64,000 nt of DNA. Source: Corynespora cassiicola. Lineage: Eukaryota; Ascomycota; Dothideomycetes; Pleosporales; Corynesporascaceae. Position numbers and translations under genes: made by a program. Positions 1 to 11,612 of the stretch are shown piece by piece. The DNA lies in contig JAEUWY010000004.1 in the NCBI GenBank assembly GCA_022059125.1, positions 3,286,001-3,350,000 on the forward strand, in the 5' to 3' direction. A model generated the notes under the pieces. That model was not told the DNA's origin and did no database searches. It was given only the letters and a program-made list of their open reading frames with translations. Position 1 is the first letter of the stretch; every line of letters starts with the position of its first letter.

Positions 1-270
1 CGGGTGCTGACATTGGTGGCATCTTGTATCGAACCAGAAAGGCTTCTGAATGATTTCACCTGAAGATGAGATCACTATTCTACCTTTGTCACATCTAATG
101 GTTATATTAATAAAGCTGCATCGCGCGCATCTCCAAGACGATTTGTTCCACAACAATACCACTAGAAATACCAGGTGCCTCGACAGCGACTCAAGGTGTG
201 CTCTTGGCGTTAAAGAAACCTTAGGGTCTTAATTCTCTATTGATAAAAAATACAAACAAGGAGCCCTTTT

Positions 271-1249
271 TCACACCCCTTCTTGATACCATTTGTTTAC
301 TGTGTCAGCTAGTCCATCAATGCCCTTGACATAATACGGTACGACGCGACTGGGGAAGAAGACACCTTCGCTGATCATCTTACGAAATCCTTCTCTGTCA
401 AAATCCGAAGTATGCGGTAGAAACCTGATATTTCTTGGCATTGGGCCATCCAATCCCGTCCATCCAATGAGTCGTATTGTAACGTTGAAGGAAGCCGTAC
501 TCATTTCGCGCGCCCAATGGAGGTAGTGCAAAGCGTCCACCATAAACTCCTCAAGCGATGTTAAGCCCCGCGGTGCCAAAACGAACGCTATGCGTTCTTT
601 CCCCAAAACTCGCAGGTCTAAACGTAATTTCGGGTACCAGGTGCAGATGCGCTGTAACTCTCGTAAAACAGCATCTTGATGAGAATGGCATGCTATGGGC
701 AGATCCGGATGTGTCCTCGCCTCAATCTTTTGTATCTTTTCTAGCTTCTTCGGTGGAATATCTCTCAGAAGTGCGAGTACTTGTTCGATGGAACTTGGAT
801 GGTTGGTCTTATATCGCATTAAGATGATGTCGTTGTAGCGCAGTGCAAGACCGATAGTCTCTTGGTATCTGGGACAAGCATTAGTATTTCAATTCCAGAT
901 TTGTTCAATTCACTCACAGTATCCTGCAAGTATATTTCAGTTGATTTATTTCCAGCGTATCCTCATTGTTGAACGCCTCCACCGAGGCGTACAGCTTGAA
1001 CGATGTATGGCCTTCGTACTTGCAGTAAATCCCGCGAGGCTCCGAGAAAACATACGCGTATATGATATCTCTTAGCTCTCTCGGGAGAGTCAGTAGGTAG
1101 CATTTAGCCGATTTTGGTCTTCCCTGCGACGGATATTCCTTGAACGAGGGCAATACAAAATCTGCGTTGTCACGAACAAGAGATGGTTTTATATTGCGGA
1201 CTTGTTGTATTCGATTCTTCTTACGAGAAACAAAGGAGATTGAACACAT
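271..1249 (-). CDS. 2EXR-domain (F-box-like) protein, two exons
   Basis: Exon 1 is 1249-918, a 49-bp GT-AG intron is 917-869, and exon 2 is 868-271; joined they give about 309 residues. The split reading frames rejoin cleanly as YTCRILYQETIGLALRYN, a segment typical of the fungal 2EXR family. The N-terminal half carries LLTLPRELRDIIYAYVF, the hydrophobic leucine/proline motif that opens these proteins and resembles an F-box helix. The rest is globular with no catalytic motif. Family members are very numerous in Pezizomycotina and almost all uncharacterised; a role in substrate recruitment is only inferred from the F-box resemblance. The start is the first in-frame ATG of the open frame. No signal peptide or membrane segment is visible. 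Confidence 0.8.
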
Positions 1250-2307
1250 TATTCTGGATCAAAGATACCTTTTGCTGTTGAAGCTAGGCTGGTGGGAGGT
1301 GGGAAATTTATCTCTTTGGGAACGTTGAGCGGACAACATTGGTTGAGGAGTACCACGCTAATGGAAACAAACACATTTGAATAATAGAATAGAATATTGG
1401 GTACCTTAGCTTTAGGATATTAAAGTTTAATGCTCAAAGCAATATTGCCAATATTCTATAATTTACAGTATCAAGCAGAGGGCATCTGTCTAAAGCACCA
1501 CAGAAGTCCCTTTCTCTCGATTTTGCTGGACTGGAACTAAACAGGGGAAGAGTGAGTGTTACGTGTGATTTTGAATTATATAATCCATTATGATGTAATA
1601 CTGTGAAGGCTACATAAACTTATCAAATAAGCTAGTCTGAAACTCCAGGCGTACTTAGATAGCGAGTCTGCTGCATACATGTCGCACGATCTTATAAAGA
1701 GATCTATAGTATCGCATGTGCTTTATAGCCTATATCTTGTTGTTCAACTTAGTGATACATGTAGGATTTTTGCGCATTACTCTTCCCCTTTTCGCTCAAG
1801 TATAGAGCATTTGTCGAGTCTTAAAAGAGATTTAGTGGCTATGAAACAGGCAGAAAGCATCCTAAATAGTCTATATTATTATTTCCTATATTGGGTGATA
1901 GTGTGGCCGTACTGAGTTAGCGCAGTTTAGCACGTCATTGATCTCGGATTAGCCCCGCTGAGGCAGCGATGGCGTAGCTATTGCGACCATGAGAGGCAAG
2001 CTAATTGCTTCTTGAATATTGATGCTAGGTCTTATTAATGTGCTGCTAGGGCCTTGAGGTCGAGGGTTGTGTCACTCCCGGAAAATTAGCCTGCGCAAGG
2101 CACCCGGCTAGCCCAAAAGCACCCAGATCTTCCTTAAGCGACGAGGGGTATGGTTATTGTTCGGGGTACATTTATCCCGCAACGGATATACCCCGTGGGG
2201 ATTCCAAGGCAATAAGCAGGTCTAGCAGGTACAAAACTACGGGAGCATTGTTCACCAGCCCCTCCATGCATCTTTTCTCCACCCGCACTAGGGGGCAAAT
2301 ACGCAAC
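1250..2307. other. AT-rich intergenic gap
   Basis: About 1 kb without a supportable gene. The first 600 bases are clearly AT-richer than the neighbouring genes; the last 250 are GC-richer. A 78-codon open frame at 1679-1915 has no recognisable composition or motif and is probably chance. No TATA box can be tied to the gene that starts at 2308. Confidence 0.6.
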
Positions 2308-4729
2308 ATGCACTCTATCTACACTTTAACATGCTACGCCTTACTAGTTACTGATCTGGTTGCTGCAAAGATTGACAGGCATGTTTCGATTTTAACACTG
2401 ATCGGGTTCCTGTCTTACATTGCGCAGGCAGCGTGTGGTAACCAAATACAATGTCGTCCGGTCGAATCTTATTGATAACGAAACGACGCCACTTCAAGTT
2501 GGAAATGGAAATTTCGCCTATAATGTTGACAACACTGGGATGCAAACTTTCTTGCCTTTCAATACCATGTCAAGCTGGGCGTGGCACAACGATTCGCTGC
2601 CAGAAAACGGGTGAGCACTGCAATGAAAGGAATAGTCATCTCTCTGAGGCATTTAAACCAGGCAAAAGCCTTCCGATTATCGTGGATTACCTCGCATCAC
2701 CTACGGAAGAGAAGTATATTACGATATACCGGATCCTAATCTAAAAGAGGCCACGCAATGGCTCATCGGAAATCCGAATCGCATCAACCTTGGCCGTATC
2801 GGACTGAGATATAAAGGTAATACTCTTCAAGCAACACAAATTACCGAACCAAAGCAAAAACTGGATCTCTGGAACGGAATAATTACCTCAACATTTGCGG
2901 TTGATGGAAAAAAAGTACAAGTAATCACTCAAGGAGACTTTGATGAGGATTCTGTTGCTTTCAGCATCCAATCTGATCTCATCTCTCGAGGCGACCTGGA
3001 AGTCGAATTTGATTTCCCCTACCCGCCCAAACATACTACTACTTACAAGTATGAGGTATGATTGGTGATAAACTGTAATGAGTTTCTGTTAATGTGCTTA
3101 GGTATTCGCTGGGGTATATGATTTCCCACTCAATCACACAACTTCCATCATTTCAGACGGCACTGAAGCGGACACGGCACATATTCAGCATGTGCTCCAA
3201 GAAACGAGTTACTTTGTCAACCTTCGATGGGCATCACGCGAGCCTTTAAGTCTCTACAGAAACGAACGCCAAGGCTCGACAAATAAAACAGCCCATCGCT
3301 ATACTCTCCGGCCGTCCTCATCATCGCGCCACAAACCAAAGATTATATCGTTCACCGCAAATTTTTCACCTGATAAAAGTGGACCAAGTCTTCCATCTGC
3401 CATTCAAAAACGAAACAGAGTAGAGTGGAACAAGTACTGGGCCGAAGGAGGCTTTGTTGACCTTACTGAATCATCGAATACAAAGGCCAACGAACTCCAA
3501 CGCCGGATAATTCTGTCGCAGTATCATGTCCGAGTTAACAGCGCCGCAAAAGGCCAGTCGCCTCAAGAAAGTGGCCTTATGAATAATGGGTGGTATGGTA
3601 AATTCCACATGGAAATGCTCGTATGGCATAATGCCCATTGGGCTACCTGGGGCAAACAAAGGTATTTCGATAACATATTCCCGCAGTTATATGAGACCTT
3701 ACTGCCTTCTTCCTTGGCTCGTGCAAAATCGATGGGATGGGAAGGCGCCCGATGGCCAAAGATGACGGAGTTGATTACTGGAGTCAGCTCTCCTGGTGAC
3801 ATCAACGCACTTCTCCTATGGCAACAACCTCACCCCATGTACCTGGCGCAGCTGGCTTATCAAGCATCTCCGAACAAGAAGACACTGCAGCGATGGGATC
3901 GGGTGATAAGCGCGACTGCTGACTACATGGCCTCATATCCTGGACTGAACCAATCGACCAACAAGTACGACCTAGGCCCACCTTCGTATGGAGTTACTGA
4001 GAACACACCACCGAATGCGACGAGGAATCTTGCATACGAAATCGCATACTGGCGGTATGGTCTTGACATTGCTCAACAATGGAAAGCCAGGCTCAATCAG
4101 AAGGCGCCTGAGAAATGGAAGCACGTGGCAGAGAACCTTGCACTTCCGCCACAAGTCGGCGGGCTGTATGCAGTATACGATGGGCTGAACAGTTCTTGGT
4201 GGCAAGATCCGAAGCTAACCGGCGATCCTCGAAGCTTGATCATGATGCAGGGAATCCTCCCGGACACGCCAGCAGTAGATCCAAACATAGCACTGAAAAC
4301 CGCAAACAAAGTCGCCGAAGTCTGGACCGACGATAAAATCCGCGGCTGGGGTAGGCCTGTGTTAGCTATCAACAGCGCAAAGATTAATAACCCTGAACGT
4401 GCAATTTATCATTTGACCGCCTATGACTACTGGAAGTTTGATGACGCTGGTATGTTGCTTTCGCAGTAAAGTGACTGTCAATGTTGACTGTTTTCTAGGT
4501 TTTGCCATTAGAGGTGGTGATGGCGGCACGCCCCCACCTTTCATGCCGGGAAATGCAGGGTTTCTTCTAGCAGGTAAATCTAAACAGAATGCTACTTGCT
4601 CATATGCTGACAAATTGCGCAGTTGCATACATGGCCGAGGGCTGGAATGGCTCTCGTGGTGATGCCCCAGGTTTTCCAAAGGACGGCAGCTGGGTAGTGA
4701 AGCATGAAGGTTTGCACAAGGCTCTTTGA
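2308..4729 (+). CDS. Secreted six-hairpin glycosidase-like protein, six exons
   Basis: Exons: 2308-2378, 2428-2610, 2662-3055, 3102-4449, 4499-4573, 4623-4729; introns are 46-51 bp and the exon sum is 2178 nt (725 residues plus stop). The first exon encodes a short hydrophobic leader ending in VAAKIDR, consistent with a signal peptide. The mature start (TPLQVGNGNFAYNVDNTG, LPFNTMSSWAWHNDSLP) and the block NNGWYGKFHMEMLVWHNAHW match the (alpha/alpha)6 six-hairpin glycosidase class known from fungi and Bacteroidetes, with an N-terminal beta-sandwich before the helical barrel. The ending GSWVVKHEGLHKAL is also typical. Intron 1 begins with GC rather than GT. The substrate is unknown; alpha-linked plant or microbial polysaccharide is a guess. 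It is the first of three sugar-active genes on this strand. Confidence 0.85.
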
Positions 4730-5064
4730 GGCATGACGTGTTGCAGTTGAAGATGAATTTGATTCTTTTAAAACCGTACATAGCCACATCTAAATGCTGA
4801 GACTTCATTCGCAACTAGCTGTGTCCAAGGGAGCAAAGCGTGGCATAGACCCTAATTCGGACTGAGGTTTCGGGCCGACGTATTTTCGTATTCGCGTATT
4901 CGCCAGACCTTCAGAGTGCGGTGCGCTCCGAGAGCCTTTTGTCGGTCCTAATGTACGCGTTCCAAAGGTCAATTGCAAAGTCTCTGCCGCCGCCAAATAG
5001 TTTATAAAACTCGCTTCACAGCCAAAATGTGTCTTGCTATCCCAGAATTTTCGTTTTTCATAAC
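4730..5064. other. Intergenic, promoter of the glycosyltransferase
   Basis: 335 bases between two co-directional genes. A short degenerate run of cgtatt/cgcgtattcg units lies at about 4878-4902. A TATA-like tttataaaa is at about 5001-5009, some 57 bases before the chosen ATG. Nothing else is seen. Confidence 0.4.
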
Positions 5065-7689
5065 ATGGCAGGCCCTAGCCGTGACCCGTACATCCCCGCC
5101 TTGCCGGAAGACCCGCCCCCTGTGTATGAACTCGAGGATAGCTCCGTGAGAATACCCCAGCCGGGTAACACAGGCGTCACAGGTCAGTGTGGACCATTCA
5201 AATCAAAGAAATTTGCTCATGGTGGTAGACAATGGCCGTATTGACATCGATCTGAAATCCAACCTCGCGAAGACGCTAGTGAAGCTTGTGCCAAGCGCCA
5301 AAGATCCTCAAACAGCGGAACCGAGCTCACGGTTTAGCACCCTCTATCAATCTAGGAAGACCTGGAACATTGGTTTGAATATTGTCATTCAAGTGGTGGG
5401 TAGTCGTGGCGACGTACAGCCATTCATTGCCCTTGGCCAAGAACTTCAGAAGCGCGGCCACCGAGTGCGTTTAGCTACGCACAATGTGTTCGATAGCTTC
5501 GTGCGCGAATCCCATTTGGAATTCTTTCCGATTGGCGGGGATCCCAAAGAACTGATGGCATATATGGTCAAGAACCCAGGCCTTATCCCCAGTATGAAGA
5601 GCCTACGCGAGGGCGACATCCAACGCAAGAGGGCAATGGTTTCAGAAATCTTAGATGGATGCTGGAAATCCTGTATTGAGGCAGATCCTCTTGACGATCG
5701 ACCTTTTGTTGCAGACGCGATAATTGCGAATCCTCCAAGTTTCGCCCATATCCACTGCGCTCAGGCGTTGGGAATACCTCTCCATCTCATGTTCACAATG
5801 CCTTGGTCCAGTACGCGAGCATTCCCGCATCCTTTGGCAAACTTCAAAGTCGGCGAGTTAGATCCAGCCATAGTCAACCATGTATCATACGGCATAGTGG
5901 AATGGATGACATGGCAGGGGTATGAATTCTCCGACATCCAAACGATAAAACGGTGCTAACATCACAAATCAGATTAGGGGACGTGATAAACAAATGGCGT
6001 AACGGACTAGATTTGGAGCCAATTCCTACCACTGTTGGGCCAGTCCTGGCCGAGACTCTCGAAATTCCCTTTACTTACTGTTGGTCACCAGCACTAGTAC
6101 CCAAGCCAATTGACTGGGCATCTCATATTGGTATGCAATCTGCAGATTCTACTCATGCAAATCTAATGCTGTCAGACGTCTGCGGCTTCTTCTTCCGAGA
6201 CCCACCCCCTTATACGCCTCCGGTAGACATCGATAACTTTCTCCATAACGGGCCGCCTCCAGTATATATTGGCTTCGGCAGCATAGTAATCGATGACCCC
6301 GCGAAGATGACATCCATGATACTGGAAGCAGTTCAGATTTGTGGAGTCCGGGCAATCATATCAAGAGGATGGAGCAAGCTCGGTGGTGACAGCCCATCTA
6401 CCAGGGATGTTTTGTTCATTGATGATTGCCCCCACGAATGGTTGTTTCAACATGTGTCGGCAGTGGTGCATCACGGTGGAGCTGGAACAGCTGCGTGTGG
6501 GCTACGCAACGCATGCCCGACGACTATCGTACCTTTCTTTGGAGAGTATGTTTACATCTTTTGCTCCTATTGTCTCAAGCTAGCTAACAAGTATTCAGTC
6601 AACCTTTTTGGGGCGACATGATTGCAGCTGCTGGGGCTGGACCCGAGCCAATTCCTTACAAGTCGGTGACAACAGAAAGACTTGTAGATGCTATTAGATT
6701 TTGTCTTACACCATCTGCTTCCGAAGCTGCACGTACAATATCCTTCAAGATGGCTACAGAAAACGGAGTGGACTCGGCAGTGCATTCCTTCCATGCAAAT
6801 TTGCCTCTCGAAACTTTGCCATGTGAGCTTCTACCACATCGTCCAGCAGTGTGGGTGCACAAGAGAACTTCGGTTCGACTTTCGTCCCTGGCTGCTCAGA
6901 TCTTAGTCGACAACTTTGTTGTAAATCAGAGTGACCTCAGACTGTTCGTATTCCACTTATTCCCAACACCAGCGGTATGCTGAAACCTACAGATACGCAA
7001 CTCATCCTCTCGCCATCACACACACGCGCTGGGACCCAATCACCAGCACATCTTCTGCAGGCTTGTCCACCGTACACGGAATGACCAAGTCCGCGACTGG
7101 TCTCCTTATCGACCCCTACGACCAGATCAAAAACTCTAAGGAGGACAGTTCTGCGCTATCGACTGCCGGTAAAATTGCTGGCGGGACAGCGAAGAATTTT
7201 GGAAAATTCAACATGCACTTCTTCAAGGGAGCCATTGTGGATCTCCCTTATGCGGCAGCGGAAGGCTTTCGCGCAGTGCCCAGGCTATACGGTGAGGAGG
7301 TACAAGACCATGGCCAAGTCAAGGACTGGAAGAGTGGCTTTGGGGTTGCCGGGAAGAGCTTCACACATGGGGTAGCCGGCGGTGCTTCAGACCTCTTTGT
7401 GAAGCCCTTCCAAGAAGCCAAGAAAGAGGGCGCATTGGGGTTCGTGAAAGGTATCGGCAAGGGCACGCTGGGATTCACGAGCAAGACAGCTTCGGCAGTG
7501 TTAGGTTTGGTAGCATATCCCGGTCAAGGTCTTTGCAAGTCGATACGAACGCTTGCAAAGTCAGAGACACGACGAATGATTGCGTCAAAGAGGTCTGGCG
7601 AAGGGCGATTTCTGGCTGCAACAGCTGGAGCGAAAGAAGTGAAGAGGGTATTAGACGGATTTGGAGGCCTCAATCTAGAGAGAACGTGA
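5065..7689 (+). CDS. Sterol/UDP-glucosyltransferase-like GT1 protein with C-terminal membrane-helix tail
   Basis: Exons: 5065-5182, 5229-5919, 5973-6545, 6599-6943, 6993-7689 (introns 46, 53, 53, 49 bp; 807 residues). The N-lobe motif [20 protein letters not shown] (about residue 95) is the classic start of the GT28-like donor fold of sterol 3-beta-glucosyltransferases (ATG26 type). The C-lobe has [17 protein letters not shown] and, across intron 3, [20 protein letters not shown], the nucleotide-sugar binding signature. It lacks the PH/GRAM domains of ATG26. Residues about 570-807 are an unusual extension of glycine-rich helical repeats ([23 protein letters not shown]) resembling the lipid-associating C-terminal helices of VPS13/ATG2 proteins. 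The likely job is glucosylation of a sterol or other lipid at a membrane; the acceptor is unknown. The ATG at 5065 is preferred because the upstream frame has no ATG. Confidence 0.88.
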
Positions 7690-8291
7690 AGCTGCGGGAG
7701 GCTTTAGCAAAATGGCAGCGTCCATGCCTGCTCAATGCAAGGCCCGGACTGCATAGCGGATACCCTGAGCCCGGTTGGCGGATGATGATGCTCTCGCCAA
7801 CCTCGGTCAGAGCTACTCCGCAGTCCTTGCCACGCACGCGACGTCATGGGAAATTCCCCGCAATGTCAACGCGCCAACCTGGCATAAATCAGCTCCGACG
7901 GCGACACAGGCACTTAGCGATTCCCTCTGCATCGGGGTATGGGGGAATAAGCTTTGCTTCCCCACATCGCAACGACATTGGGCCGAGGTCCGATGCACAG
8001 CTGGACGCCGCAACGCAGCCACCTTCCAAATTTAGACTTCCCATTCAGGTACCAGGAATATTTCAAGAAGAAGAAAAAGAGACTAGGAGGCCCGGAGCAA
8101 GGCTTGTTTTCCCAATTGGGCTTATCCCATGGTCTTGCGGTGCACAATTTTTTATTTACCCGCAAATCAAATGATTTAGTACCCCGCGTGACAACCGCGA
8201 TATCCGGGACACATATAACGACGCAGCCCCCCTTGAAAAAGCAAACAAAGAAGAAACGAGTCTTACATTGCCCCCAGGAATCTTCTTCAGG
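7690..8291. other. Intergenic region upstream of the BNR gene
   Basis: 600 bases. The open frame running 7533-8174 is a shadow of the upstream gene's end and has no family features. The sequence acatataacg at about 8210-8219 is a plausible TATA element, about 75 bases before the ATG at 8292. No repeats or RNA gene seen. Confidence 0.4.
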
Positions 8292-9605
8292 ATGGCTAGT
8301 TTATCACGGCTGCTATCTTTTCTGGCTTTGTTCCTGACTTTTGCCTCTGCTGTCACCGTCAAGTCGACCAAGTACTGGAACATTACCAACGACGTCGAAG
8401 GATCTGTACGTCTCAACGGCCTTGCCTTCCAGCAGAATGCCCTTGCCTCCTTTGGAGATTATCAATATGTCGCCTTCTACAAAACAGCATCAGGGTATGG
8501 AAAACACTATGTGAATCTGGGCCGGCGTCGTGTCGCGCCGACGCTAGGCGACTGGCAATACATTACCTTCTCCGATTATGAGCAGACGACGCTCGACGAG
8601 CACAACACGATCAGTTTAGGCATTAGCGGAGATGGAAAGATTCACCTGAGTTTTGATCATCACGACGTTCCGCTCAATTATCGTGTCAGTAACACGGGCA
8701 TTGCAAAGACGGTACCGAGTACGTGGAGCGCGAGTGATTTCGGCCCGGTGCAGCATAGTCTTCCTGGATCGACGGGCCCCTGGACTCCGCTCACCTACCC
8801 CCGATTCGAGCGCATCCCCAATGGAGATTTGTTGATGGAGTTTCGTATTGGCCAGTCGGGCTCGGGAGATTCTTGGATCCATCGTTATTCATCGACTTCG
8901 GGCCAGTGGAGCAATGTCGGCAAATACCTGCAGGGAGAGGACAATAACGCCTACATCAACGGCATCACTAGCTTGAACGACAAATTGTACGTGAGCTGGA
9001 CTGTGCGCGAGACTCCAGATGCCTCGACCAATCACGACTTTTACTTTGCCATTTCCGAGGACAACGGACGCACCTGGAAGGACACCTCCGGCAAGTCTGT
9101 AGCGAAGCCCATCACGCCGTCGACGCCGGGAATCAAGGTATACACGATCCCCCAGAACAGCCAGATCATCAATCAGGAGGCGCAATGCGCCGATTCGAAG
9201 GGGCGTTTCCATTCACTCATGCGCGACAATTCTTCCGGCGTCTCGACCTTCTATCACTACCTGCGAACGCCCGCCGGCGTATTCTCGAAGACGCCAATCA
9301 GTCCGACGCCCGGACTCTCCACGCCCCCCTACCTTGCCTATCGGGGAAAGATTGCTGCGAACGGAGACAACCTCTTCGCCATCATTCCGGATCAGCCCAA
9401 GATGACGATAACCATTTGGAGCGCCACGGCTGCCGGTTCTTTCAAGGACTGGAAGAAGCTGGGTGATATCAGCAATGCAGCAGGCGAGCCATTGGTAGAC
9501 GAGGAAAGGTTGAGGCAACATAACGTGCTAAGCCTCTTTGTGAGGCAGGGCGGACCGTTTGGCCAGAGAAAGGTCCAGGTGTGGGACTATGAACTGCAGG
9601 CGTAG
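8292..9605 (+). CDS. Secreted BNR-repeat beta-propeller protein (putative polysaccharide lyase/glycosidase)
   Basis: Single exon, 437 residues. Residues 1-20 (MASLSRLLSFLALFLTFASA) are a clear signal peptide. The body is a beta-propeller of the BNR_4 type: an Asp-box SEDNGRTW is visible near residue 258, and a conserved HHDVPLNYRVS segment lies near residue 125. This architecture is shared by fungal secreted proteins in the GH145/PL42 group (acting on terminal L-rhamnose-glucuronate of arabinogalactan/gum arabic) and by PL24/25 ulvan lyases. Assignment to that group is from overall pattern, not from a verified active-site set. It follows a glycosidase-like and a glycosyltransferase gene on the same strand, consistent with a cluster of carbohydrate-active genes, though clustering may be coincidental. 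Confidence 0.8.
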   Translation: MASLSRLLSFLALFLTFASAVTVKSTKYWNITNDVEGSVRLNGLAFQQNALASFGDYQYVAFYKTASGYGKHYVNLGRRRVAPTLGDWQYITFSDYEQTTLDEHNTISLGISGDGKIHLSFDHHDVPLNYRVSNTGIAKTVPSTWSASDFGPVQHSLPGSTGPWTPLTYPRFERIPNGDLLMEFRIGQSGSGDSWIHRYSSTSGQWSNVGKYLQGEDNNAYINGITSLNDKLYVSWTVRETPDASTNHDFYFAISEDNGRTWKDTSGKSVAKPITPSTPGIKVYTIPQNSQIINQEAQCADSKGRFHSLMRDNSSGVSTFYHYLRTPAGVFSKTPISPTPGLSTPPYLAYRGKIAANGDNLFAIIPDQPKMTITIWSATAAGSFKDWKKLGDISNAAGEPLVDEERLRQHNVLSLFVRQGGPFGQRKVQVWDYELQA

Positions 9606-11540
9606 TGTAGTAGCCATGGCGTGCGAATAGATACTTGTATTATATGCTCATTATATTTGTGGGACAAAGCTTTATTGCATTGCCGTTCCTATCGTGCATG
9701 CCTATCTTTCAGTGATGTGCCTCCGTCCTTGGTCCCATCTGGGGAGGGGGATTCCACGTGAGATGAACAGTCTTTAGGGCTCTCGAAGAGGAATACAAAC
9801 CAAGCATTTATGCTGTACATTGTTGTCGATTCAGAGCTCTTGATTGGATATGTACGAGGTGGCGACGCCCAGTCATGCTTCTTATGCCATTTTCTTACTC
9901 CCAATAGATACCATACTCAAACTTGATAAAATGGTGCAATTTTTTGAGGCCCAACATTTAATGTCACTTTCCACAATGTCACTTCTTTGACGATCTTCTG
10001 CCCGTATCTCGGGGAGATTGAACTGTTCTAGATTTCAAAGGTAGGAACTATGGTGCGGGATACTGGGCCACTATTGTTGGTTCAACAAGCTATTTTGGTC
10101 AAGGTTGGATATTTTTGTAAATGGTTTTATTCTGAAGTATTAGAAGAGCACTGCAGTGACCGGTGTGGCAATGGATTTATTCTTAGAAATGAATACTGGC
10201 GGAAAGTACATGTAGACAGTCAGAATAAAAGACACACCGCTTTAGAGTAGGGGAAAGAAAATGGAGAGTTGGTGTTCGCTGCCCAGGGGCTTGCTCCCAA
10301 TCAAACGGAATCCGGGTTTCCGAAGTAGGACTGCAGCTCTACCATGGCCAAGCCCGAGCTCAAGAAAGATGGCATATCGTTGGGACCTATTCTTCTGTTC
10401 TTTAGATGGATCCACGGACATGGTTGAGCACAAAGCCACGTAACATTGACCAAAAGTTCATGCGCGACACATCTGGTCATGACATCAAGCTATTGAACTT
10501 TAGGAGATGACATAAGAGCCTCAATGAAGGCAGCGAGAGTTGATACGATGATTTGAGCTGCTAGTTGCAAGCGCAGTAGACTGGGAGTGAGCGTGCCATC
10601 GTTTCGGGTAATAAGGTTCATTGACAGGTCATGCCAGGGTCCATCAAATTCTCAACGTTGAAGCTTAAGATGGCCTCACAACAGCATTCTCGTATAGTGT
10701 CAATTGCTTGATTTGCATGCATAAAACCCGAGTCTGACTGGCCGGCTCCCCCTCCCCCTCCCCCACAAGCAAAAGGCCGTGAATGATGAGCGTGAGGAGA
10801 CGGGCCAGTGCGATCAAGATGGATTGGCATGTGAGATGTGCCTCCGCCTTCTCATGAGATGGTCGACACTGGTCGAGGGCAAATGCAAAAGGAGGCCCAA
10901 CATGGGCACATGGAAAAACCGGAGCATAGAGGGCGGCAAAATGAGGGGCCGAATCACAAGAAAACGGCAGCGAGCGGGACTCGATGAATTCTCTGCACGG
11001 AAGCCCAAAGGCTGCGGCAGTATGCTTGCCTCTGTTGGGAGATTCCAGACTGCTGCAATCCGAACAGGAGGCAGTTGGGCGGGTGGCTGGGCACGGACGG
11101 CAACCAGTACGCAGCTGACAGCGCCTCTCCGGGCTCAGATGACGCGACGAATGAATGGCGAGCGAAGTGGGAAGATAAAGGCCATAGGATGGCGAGATTG
11201 GCCGAGACGAGGGAGCGTGGAGAGAGGGTCGACCAGCAGCGAGTTGGCTCCAGCTTGGCGTGAACCAAGGGGAGCGCGGGCTCAGAGCAGGCCCAACGTG
11301 CAAGGGCAGGAGGTGCATTTATAAAGCCACGACGAGGCTCGAGGGGGAGCTGGCAGGGCATTCTTCCTACTCTTCATACGGCCATCTTCATATTGGCAAG
11401 CATCGTCCCGCTGCCCGCCCGAGTCGAGTCAGAGCTGGTCGCTGGCTCTGGGCCAAGAGGCCGTCGGGAGATCTCGCTAGTCATGCCTGCCTGTTCCGAC
11501 GGCACTTTCCGACCGTTGCCCGAGAGCGCTCCGTTACCGG
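9606..11540. other. Long upstream region of the HapX gene
   Basis: Nearly 2 kb with no convincing gene. Visible elements: an E-box CACGTG at 9755-9760, a C-rich tract around 10748-10766, and a TATA-like atttataaag at about 11315-11324. If that TATA is used, the mRNA would carry a 5' leader of about 260 nt that includes the two GATA boxes listed separately. Open frames at 10665-11318 (-) and 10779-11324 (+) overlap each other and lack family features. Confidence 0.45.
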
Positions 11541-11567
11541 ATCTGATAATTCCACTCCATCTGATAA
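11541..11567 (+). promoter_or_regulatory. Tandem SreA-type GATA boxes (ATCWGATAA) before HapX
   Basis: Two perfect copies of ATCTGATAA lie at 11541-11549 and 11559-11567, same orientation, start-to-start spacing 18 bases, 46 bases before the HapX start codon at 11613. ATCWGATAA is the extended GATA motif recognised by the iron-sensing repressor SreA and its relatives (Fep1, Sre1, SidR-type factors), which represses hapX and siderophore genes when iron is plentiful. Seen in the sequence: the motifs. Known: the factor's preference. Inferred: that this gene is under SreA control here. Confidence 0.75.
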
Positions 11568-11612
11568 CGGTGCGTCTTGTCACCTCGCTTCCTCCACAGA
11601 TCGATCATCATC

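Noticed and set aside
1..60. Possible 3' end of a gene (GADIGGILYRTRKASE then stop)
   Set aside because: Only 16 residues before a stop at the window edge; too short to support any assignment.
9755..9760. Isolated CACGTG E-box (also seen at 14760 and elsewhere)
   Set aside because: Single CACGTG sites are expected about 15 times in 64 kb; only the duplicated 11-mer before PPX1 and the context near SYG1 were kept.
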